DNA from: Bifidobacteriaceae bacterium | Lineage (GTDB): Bacteria; Actinomycetota; Actinomycetes; Actinomycetales; WQXJ01 | Assembly (NCBI GenBank): GCA_031255075.1 | Contig: JAIRTF010000179.1 | Span: forward strand, 1 to 6,428 | Direction of reading: 5' to 3' | Length of the DNA: 6,428 nt | Shown: positions 1 through 4,548 of the stretch, piece after piece | Layout of the letters: each line of letters starts with the position of its first letter | Numbering within the stretch: the stretch's first letter is position 1 | Notes under the pieces: generated by a model | The model's input: the letters and a program-made list of their open reading frames with translations, nothing else | Told to the model about the DNA's origin: nothing | The model's database searches: none | Program-made: the position numbers and the translations under genes

Positions 1-162
1 CACTTTCCCGCCCCACGCGCCCTGGTGATGCCGCGCCGGCCGCCCAAACTCCCAGGTCACCGCCGTCCCTGCTGCAGCCGCCTCCCGTAAGCCCACCATT
101 TAAGAAATAGTCCCCCGACGGATGGGGTCAACCCCGTTATCCATCGGGAACCGTTCGGGGAG
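1..162. other. Intergenic leader upstream of the sensor kinase
   Basis: No gene can be supported here. Two forward frames are open from the window edge, to TAA at 88-90 and to TAG at 108-110. Either could be the last residues of an upstream gene; the second would read as a Pro-rich tail ending in Phe-Lys-Lys. Neither has a recognisable motif. The only AT-richer patch is at 97-110 (catttaagaaatag), which could hold a -10 element, but no convincing -35 hexamer stands 16-18 bases upstream. A small hairpin lies at 121-138 and a purine-rich GGGGAGG at 157-163. Confidence 0.5.
121..138 (+). promoter_or_regulatory. Small GC hairpin in the kinase leader
   Basis: GGGG at 124-127 pairs with CCCC at 132-135 around a TCAA tetraloop. 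The stem extends through T123-G136, A122-T137 and G121-T138, giving seven pairs of which two are G-U type. A competing pairing of GATGG (121-125) with CCATC (141-145) is also possible. It sits about 25 bases before the annotated GTG start. It could be the end of an upstream transcript or a leader structure, but there is no T-tract, and chance is a real alternative in GC-rich DNA. Confidence 0.25.
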
Positions 163-2562
163 GTGAAGTTTGGGGAAAGGGATGTTTTTCGGGGGGTTGC
201 CGCTAACGTTGGGCTTGTGTTGAGGCGATCCGATGGCGGGTCTCGGCCGGAGCTGAATGCGGGTAGCCGCCGGCAGGCGGCCGGGGCGGTGATAGCTGTC
301 TGCGTCATGACATTGGCGATGATCGTCCTGTTGTTGTTGACCGGCACACGGGCGCATCGCGTGACAAACACACAGGAGTTGGCCGGTTTTGACTACGCCG
401 AAGGCGGCATTGTGCGCATTGAGGCCAGCTGCTTCGACTGGTTCCCTTCACAGTTGCTCACGCCGGAGGACTTCGCCCGCGGCGCCCAGGGCCGCCCGCA
501 ACCGATCACTCGCGAATCCGGTCAGTATGGCACCTACCGTCTGGTGGTGGATCTGCCGGCCGGCCAGGTTTACGGCTTGTCCGCCTATTCGGCAACCTAT
601 GCGCAACGCTTGTGGGTCAACGGGGTGCTGCTTTCCCAGGTGGGGGTGCCGGGCGTGGATGCGGCTTCGACCACGCCGAAGACGTCACATTATGCGGTGT
701 TTTTCACGGCCACCACGGAGCCAACAGAGATTGTGATTCAGCGTTCGGAGTTTGTTCACGCCCATGGTGGCCAGCTTTACCCGCAGTTCTTGGGGATGCA
801 GGCGTCTATCAAAGCCATGGTGGACCGGGGGGCGCTGCGGGGCGCCATGCTGTCTGGATTCATGCTGCTGGCGGGTTTGTTCCTGTTGGGGTTCTTCTTT
901 GTGTCGCGGCGGGCCAGGTTCGGCTGGTTCGCGTTGGCTTGCCTGGCCATTATGGAGCGCACCTTGTTCACTGATCAGAAGCTGATCATGGTGTTGTTCC
1001 CGGACCTGGGCTGGCAGGCATCGCATCGGATCGAGTCCGCCGGCACGCTCAGCTTTGGGCTGTGCGTGTTGCTGTATCTGGTTCAGATGTCGCCGCGCCG
1101 CCTGCCGCGGGCGTTGACTTGGGCGGGTGTGGGGTTTTCCGGCTTAGGCTTTGGGTTGCTGTTGTTGGCGCCTTCAACTGTGTACACAAAACCGATCCCG
1201 TTCTTGCAGCTGGTCTATGTGGGTCTGCTGTTGTGGGCTTTCGTCGTGCTGGCGAGGGCGGTGTGGAAGAGCGAGGCCCGCCGCAACACCGAATCCTGGC
1301 TGGTGCTGGGCGGTGCGGCCGGGTTGGGCGCCCTGGTTGTGGCCGATGTGGTTCGTTACTCCTTCACCGGCCAGTATGACGATCTGAACCTCACCCAAGC
1401 CGGCATGGGTGTCTTTGTGTTTGCCAATATGTTGGCTCTGGCCTTGGGGTTTTCACGGGCTGAATGGTCGTTGGCGGCCACTCAGCAGGAGGTGGCGGAG
1501 CTGGCCCGGCGGGAGCAGAAGCGCCGCGCCTTCCTGGCGGATGTGGGCCATGAGATGCGCACGCCGTTGACGGTGATGAGCGCCTACGCCCAGTACACCC
1601 GCGCCCAGTTGGAGGAGGGCACCGCTGATGACGACACCCGCGACAACCTGAACACCATCTCCCGTGAGGCCCAGCGCCTGTCCGTCCTGGTGGGCGCGGT
1701 ACTCTCCGATGCGGCCCCGGCCGCCGATGCCGCCGCCCAGCCTCCCGGCACCGAACCTGGCCGGCAACAGGACTGGGAAGGCCGCCAACAGCTGGCAGTG
1801 GGTGAGCTGTTTGCGCAGGTGGCGAAGCTATGCCAGCCGGTTCTGTCCGAACGTGACAACCGTCTGGAGGCTGCGGCCCCGGCCGGATGCCCGCCCGTCA
1901 TGGTGTCCGAAGACCAGATTCTGCAGGTGCTGGTCAATCTGTGCGTCAACGCCAACCGTCACACCGAGGGTTCGGCGATTCGTCTGCTCGCCCGCACCGA
2001 AACCGCTGAGAACGCCGCGGCCGCTGCGAACGGAGGGAAGGCCGCAGCTGCTGGAGATGCTGCGAGCGACGGGGCGGTCAGGAACGCCGGGGTCGTGGGG
2101 GAAGCTGCGAACGGCCGGGAAGCCGAGAACGCTGCGGCCTCTGGGGACGCCGGGAACGCCAGCGACGCCAGGGACATGGTGGCGATCTGTGTTGAAGACA
2201 ACGGCGACGGGATCCGGCCTGATCTGCTGCCCTACATCTTTGAACGCGGCGTTTCTGGCGATGGCAGCGCCGGGCTGGGTCTGGCGATCTGCCGGGATGT
2301 GGTGGAGTCCCACGGCGGCACCATAACTGTTGAATCCGCCCCCGGCGAAGGCACTCGCATCACCTTCACCTTGCCAGCTGCCGGCCCAGACCAGTCCAGC
2401 GCCGCCCGCCCAGACCAGCTCGCGGCCGCCGGCCATGAGCCGCCCACCGGAGCAACTGGCGGCCCGGGCAAGCCGGAAGAGCCAGGCAGACCCGCCGATC
2501 CAGCCGGCCCGAACCATCCAGACCAGCCGGAGCATCACGAACACCAGGAGGTCAGCGCATGA
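163..2562 (+). CDS. 7TMR-DISM-like membrane sensor histidine kinase
   Basis: This is a 799-residue sensor kinase that should autophosphorylate and pass phosphate to the regulator encoded next. Order: basic N-terminus; membrane anchor (about 41-60); extracytoplasmic domain (about 65-222) with YGTYRL near 122 and RLWVNG near 149, like 7TMR-DISM sensor domains; seven helices (about 226-247, 253-272, 292-309, 317-336, 347-366, 379-397, 411-430); HisKA with phospho-acceptor His463 in DVGHEMRTPL; HATPase_c with N-box Asn592/Asn596, G1 DNGDGI (679-684), F-box near 693 and G2 GLGLAI (704-709). All catalytic boxes are intact. Oddities are a roughly 55-residue Ala/Gly/Asn-rich insertion (612-670) and a 61-residue Pro-rich tail (739-799). 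The ligand is unknown. The GTG at 163 is the most upstream possible start, but its GGGGAGG abuts it with no spacer. GTG 217, GTG 289 or ATG 307 are alternatives. Confidence 0.93.
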   Translation: MKFGERDVFRGVAANVGLVLRRSDGGSRPELNAGSRRQAAGAVIAVCVMTLAMIVLLLLTGTRAHRVTNTQELAGFDYAEGGIVRIEASCFDWFPSQLLTPEDFARGAQGRPQPITRESGQYGTYRLVVDLPAGQVYGLSAYSATYAQRLWVNGVLLSQVGVPGVDAASTTPKTSHYAVFFTATTEPTEIVIQRSEFVHAHGGQLYPQFLGMQASIKAMVDRGALRGAMLSGFMLLAGLFLLGFFFVSRRARFGWFALACLAIMERTLFTDQKLIMVLFPDLGWQASHRIESAGTLSFGLCVLLYLVQMSPRRLPRALTWAGVGFSGLGFGLLLLAPSTVYTKPIPFLQLVYVGLLLWAFVVLARAVWKSEARRNTESWLVLGGAAGLGALVVADVVRYSFTGQYDDLNLTQAGMGVFVFANMLALALGFSRAEWSLAATQQEVAELARREQKRRAFLADVGHEMRTPLTVMSAYAQYTRAQLEEGTADDDTRDNLNTISREAQRLSVLVGAVLSDAAPAADAAAQPPGTEPGRQQDWEGRQQLAVGELFAQVAKLCQPVLSERDNRLEAAAPAGCPPVMVSEDQILQVLVNLCVNANRHTEGSAIRLLARTETAENAAAAANGGKAAAAGDAASDGAVRNAGVVGEAANGREAENAAASGDAGNASDARDMVAICVEDNGDGIRPDLLPYIFERGVSGDGSAGLGLAICRDVVESHGGTITVESAPGEGTRITFTLPAAGPDQSSAARPDQLAAAGHEPPTGATGGPGKPEEPGRPADPAGPNHPDQPEHHEHQEVSA
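2008..2160 (+). repeat. Degenerate in-frame repeats coding the kinase ATPase insertion
   Basis: The 11-mer gctgcgaacgg occurs at 2023-2033 and 2104-2114, 81 bases (27 codons) apart. GAGAACGC(C/T)GCGGCC occurs at 2008-2022 and 2125-2139, 117 bases (39 codons) apart. Further gaacgcc copies start at 2082 and 2154. All spacings keep the reading frame for the two longer repeats. The encoded segment is almost entirely Ala, Gly, Asn, Asp and Glu. It looks like a low-complexity insertion that grew by slippage or unequal recombination. Confidence 0.7.
2384..2418 (+). repeat. 24-base tandem repeat in the kinase C-terminal tail
   Basis: The 11-mer gcccagaccag occurs at 2384-2394 and 2408-2418, a period of 24 bases or eight codons. 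It encodes two similar octads, PDQSSAAR and PDQLAAAG. A third Pro-Asp-Gln follows at residues 786-788 near the C-terminus. The tail is rich in Pro, Gly, Asp, Gln and His and lies beyond the ATPase domain. Confidence 0.65.
2546..2551 (+). promoter_or_regulatory. Shine-Dalgarno site of the response regulator
   Basis: AGGAGG lies seven bases before the ATG at 2559, inside the last codons of the kinase gene. With the ATGA start/stop overlap this indicates translational coupling of kinase and regulator. Confidence 0.85.
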
Positions 2563-3272
2563 AACAAACTGTCCTGCTTGTAGAGGACAACGCCCACATC
2601 CTGAAGGTCAACGCCTCGGTCCTGAAAGGCGCCGGCTACCGGGTGTTGTGTGCCGAAACGGCGGCCGCCGCCCGGGCGGAGTTGAAACGCGAACCGGTCG
2701 ATGCAGCCGTCTTGGACATCATGCTGCCCGATGGCGACGGCGTGGCCCTGTGCCGCGAGTTGCGTTCAGCGGGAGGCCAGGCGGCCACGCTGCCGGTGTT
2801 GTTCTTGACCGCCAAGGATCAGAATCAGGACATTGTTGACGGCTTGCGGGCCGGCGGAGATGACTATCTGGTCAAGCCCTACGACCTGAGGGTATTGGTG
2901 GCTCGTTTGGAGGCGTTGTTGCGGCGGGCGGGCGCGGCCGCCCGCGAGCCGGTCCAGGTGCGGCTTGGACCGTTGACATTGGATACAGCGGCGATGCGCG
3001 CCCGCCTTGACGGGCGGGATTTGGCGTTGACTCCGCGCCAGTTTGCCATTTTGTTGGCGTTGGTCCGGGCTGAGGGCAAGCCGGTGCCGGCTTCGCAGTT
3101 GTATGAGGTGGCGTGGGGGATGGCCGCCAATGATGAAGTCCGGGCGGTCCGCCAGCAGGTTTGCCGGCTGCGGTCCAAACTGGGGGCCGCCCCGAACCGC
3201 AACTTCTTGATCGAAACCGAGTACGGCCAGGGTTACACCTTGGTCACCAGAGGCCTGCGCGGCGCCCGATGA
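2559..3272 (+). CDS. OmpR/PhoB-family response regulator
   Basis: This is a 237-residue DNA-binding response regulator, a normal length for the family. The receiver domain covers about 1-123, with acidic pocket Glu9/Asp10, phospho-acceptor Asp53 in VLDIMLPDGDG, switch Thr84 and conserved Lys106 in YLVKPYD. The winged-helix output domain covers about 133-230. It starts near LTPRQF (157-162), has its recognition helix near 193-209 (RQQVCRLRSKL), and ends in the C-terminal wing hairpin (EYGQGYTL). All signature residues are present, so it should be functional. Its start overlaps the kinase stop by ATGA, so the upstream kinase is the obvious cognate partner. The order is kinase then regulator, the reverse of many OmpR-type pairs. 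Targets are unknown; autoregulation and control of the downstream surface-protein genes are plausible inferences. Confidence 0.96.
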   Translation: MKQTVLLVEDNAHILKVNASVLKGAGYRVLCAETAAAARAELKREPVDAAVLDIMLPDGDGVALCRELRSAGGQAATLPVLFLTAKDQNQDIVDGLRAGGDDYLVKPYDLRVLVARLEALLRRAGAAAREPVQVRLGPLTLDTAAMRARLDGRDLALTPRQFAILLALVRAEGKPVPASQLYEVAWGMAANDEVRAVRQQVCRLRSKLGAAPNRNFLIETEYGQGYTLVTRGLRGAR

Positions 3273-3321
3273 CGCGCCCGCGCCCGCCCGCCAATCGCCG
3301 GTCCCAGCCCGCAGAGGTTTC

Positions 3322-3408
3322 CAGAAAGCCGGCCTAGCAGAGCCGAAGTGGGCCGTAACCCGCACCAGCCAACAAGCTCGGCACCAGCCAGGAGCCGCAG
3401 AAAGCCGG
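3322..3408. repeat. Short direct repeats in the intergenic region
   Basis: CAGAAAGCCGG occurs at 3322-3332 and 3398-3408, 76 bases apart. GCACCAGCCA occurs at 3362-3371 and 3381-3390, 19 bases apart. The spacings do not match a typical tandem pair of OmpR-type half-sites (about 10-11 bases), so no operator is claimed. They may be remnants of local duplication. Confidence 0.45.
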
Positions 3409-3520
3409 AACCGAATCTAGCCCGCATGGCCCGCCCAGGTCCGCGCGCCCCAGAAGCAAATGTGACGTTTCGGAAATCATCCAGGCAGTGGGCGCGGCCT
3501 ACCCAATAGCGTCAGAGTTG

Positions 3521-3537
3521 CCGGGCTGACTGCCCGG
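3521..3537 (+). terminator. Candidate GC hairpin, possible weak terminator
   Basis: CCGGGC at 3521-3526 and GCCCGG at 3532-3537 form a perfect 6-bp stem with the loop TGACT. No T-run follows, so this is not a classical intrinsic terminator, although hairpins without U-tracts have been proposed as terminators in actinobacteria. It lies about 250 bases after the regulator stop and about 75 bases before the next start, so it could equally sit in the leader of the downstream transcript. Confidence 0.3.
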
Positions 3538-3602
3538 GCCTGAACGGTGCGCAATGGTCAGCGCTCCGGGCATAACCGAATACCCCTCGCGGGTGCCAAG
3601 GC

Positions 3603-3607
3603 AGGAG
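3603..3607 (+). promoter_or_regulatory. Ribosome binding site deciding the GTG start at 3614
   Basis: AGGAG lies six bases before GTG 3614. This supports the GTG over the internal ATG at 3728, which would remove the basic N-terminal segment and cut into the membrane helix. Confidence 0.8.
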
Positions 3608-3613
3608 TAGCTA

Positions 3614-4522
3614 GTGGCGCAAAGCCGCCCCCGGCCCCCCGGCCGGGACGGACAATCCGGCGTCCCCGCACGCCCGCGTCCGGCTAAGCGCCACCCTTGG
3701 AAATCTCTCAAACCCGGCTCCAAGGCCATGGTGTTGTTGCTGGTGGCGGCACTGGTCGGCATCGGCGTGGTGGTGGCGCTGAAACTGAACCGGCCAACCG
3801 AGGCGGCCCCCGTGCATGACCTGGAGGGTTATGACTTTCTGCTCAAGGCGGCCCAGGCCACCAATGAGCTGCCGGCATTGCAGTCCACCATTCAGATTGG
3901 CACCGAGGCGACTTTGACTTCGCGCAACAACACCATGGACATCACCGGGGTGTTGGACTTGAACCGGCAGAGCGGCAAGGCGAACTTGCTGTTGAACACC
4001 GTGGGCACTTCTGAGATGGATTCGACCCAGGATTTTGAGGTCACCACGCAGCTGTTTTCTGATGGCCAGAAGGTCTATGAGCGTTCTGGTGTGCAGACTA
4101 CGGAGTCTTCCATCCCGTTGGCGGAGTTCCAAGAGGCTTGCGACGGCTATCAGATTGAGCTGTTCGCGCCGGAGTTGGTCAGGACTCACAACGTTTCGAT
4201 AGCCCCGGATGAGGCCGGCACGTCCACCTTGGTCTACTACTTGACGGCTCTACCGGAGCCGATCCTGGCTTCGGTGGTGAGCCAGTATGAGACGCTCCTG
4301 GAGCAGACCATCGTGGCGGAAGACATCCAGGTGACCAAAGCCCAGTTTGCCTATGTGGTCCAAGGCGGGTTGGTTACGTCCCAGAACATTCGAATCGCCA
4401 CCACCTACCAAGCGGATCTGCAGCAATCCGCCTACCAGTCCGTTTCTCAAATCAGTTTGACGCAGTCCGGCCAGGGCTATGACTTCTCCTTGCCGCCGCT
4501 GCCCCCTTCAACCGAACAGTGA
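3614..4522 (+). CDS. Membrane-anchored extracellular protein of unknown function
   Basis: The product has 302 residues. Residues 1-37 are cytoplasmic, with ten Arg/Lys and eight Pro. Residues 38-56 form one hydrophobic helix without a signal-peptidase or lipobox motif. The rest (57-302, about 245 residues) should face outside. That part begins with a helical-looking segment (YDFLLKAAQATNELPAL) and continues as alternating strand-like segments such as MDITGVLDLNRQSGKANLLL and QLFSDGQKVYERSG. This pattern is reminiscent of LolA/LppX-type half-barrel proteins that hold lipids, but no diagnostic motif is visible, so the function is left open. The only cysteine is Cys176. The C-terminus ends in a Pro-rich stretch. 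The next gene starts 26 bases downstream, so the two are probably cotranscribed and may work together at the cell surface. Confidence 0.88.
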   Translation: MAQSRPRPPGRDGQSGVPARPRPAKRHPWKSLKPGSKAMVLLLVAALVGIGVVVALKLNRPTEAAPVHDLEGYDFLLKAAQATNELPALQSTIQIGTEATLTSRNNTMDITGVLDLNRQSGKANLLLNTVGTSEMDSTQDFEVTTQLFSDGQKVYERSGVQTTESSIPLAEFQEACDGYQIELFAPELVRTHNVSIAPDEAGTSTLVYYLTALPEPILASVVSQYETLLEQTIVAEDIQVTKAQFAYVVQGGLVTSQNIRIATTYQADLQQSAYQSVSQISLTQSGQGYDFSLPPLPPSTEQ

Positions 4523-4535
4523 ACAACCAAACAGT

Positions 4536-4540
4536 AAGGA
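4536..4540 (+). promoter_or_regulatory. Ribosome binding site of the Calx-beta protein gene
   Basis: AAGGA lies eight bases before ATG 4549, within the 26-base gap after the preceding stop codon. It supports 4549 as the start, which also gives a complete signal peptide. Confidence 0.75.
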
Positions 4541-4548
4541 TTAGACCA

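Larger units (their letters stand above)
3273..3613. other. 341-base intergenic region between the two-component system and the surface operon
   Basis: No gene is supported. The first 170 bases are GC-rich with short direct repeats. An AT-richer island at about 3452-3480 contains an imperfect palindrome centred on TTTCGGAAA. A GC hairpin without a T-tract lies at 3521-3537. Bases 3571-3585 (cataaccgaatac) could contain a -10 element for the next gene, but no good -35 is seen at the right distance. A promoter for the 3614 gene is expected somewhere in the second half, given the long gap and the strong ribosome binding site, but its position is not resolved. Confidence 0.6.

Noticed and set aside
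3..110. Open frame from the window edge to TAG at 108-110, possibly the tail of an upstream gene
   Set aside because: Only about 35 residues, Pro-rich and without motif; another frame is also open to TAA at 88-90, so no choice can be supported.
1828..2544. Reverse-strand open frame (238 codons) opposite the kinase ATPase region
   Set aside because: The opposite strand carries intact N, G1, F and G2 boxes; the reverse product has no motif and is a composition artefact.
3269..3337. 22-codon ORF starting at an ATGA overlap with the regulator stop
   Set aside because: The ATGA overlap is attractive and the Arg/Pro content resembles the start of the 3614 product, but the nearest purine-rich site is about 15 bases upstream, the peptide is very short, and GC-rich composition explains it.
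3460..3585. Sigma-70 or ECF promoter upstream of the 3614 gene
   Set aside because: Candidates such as tgtgac, ggaaat/cgtc and cataac do not have a partner element at accepted spacing, so no promoter is annotated.
3614..3790. Lipoprotein signal on the 3614 product
   Set aside because: There is no cysteine after the hydrophobic segment; the only cysteine is residue 176, so a type II membrane anchor fits better.
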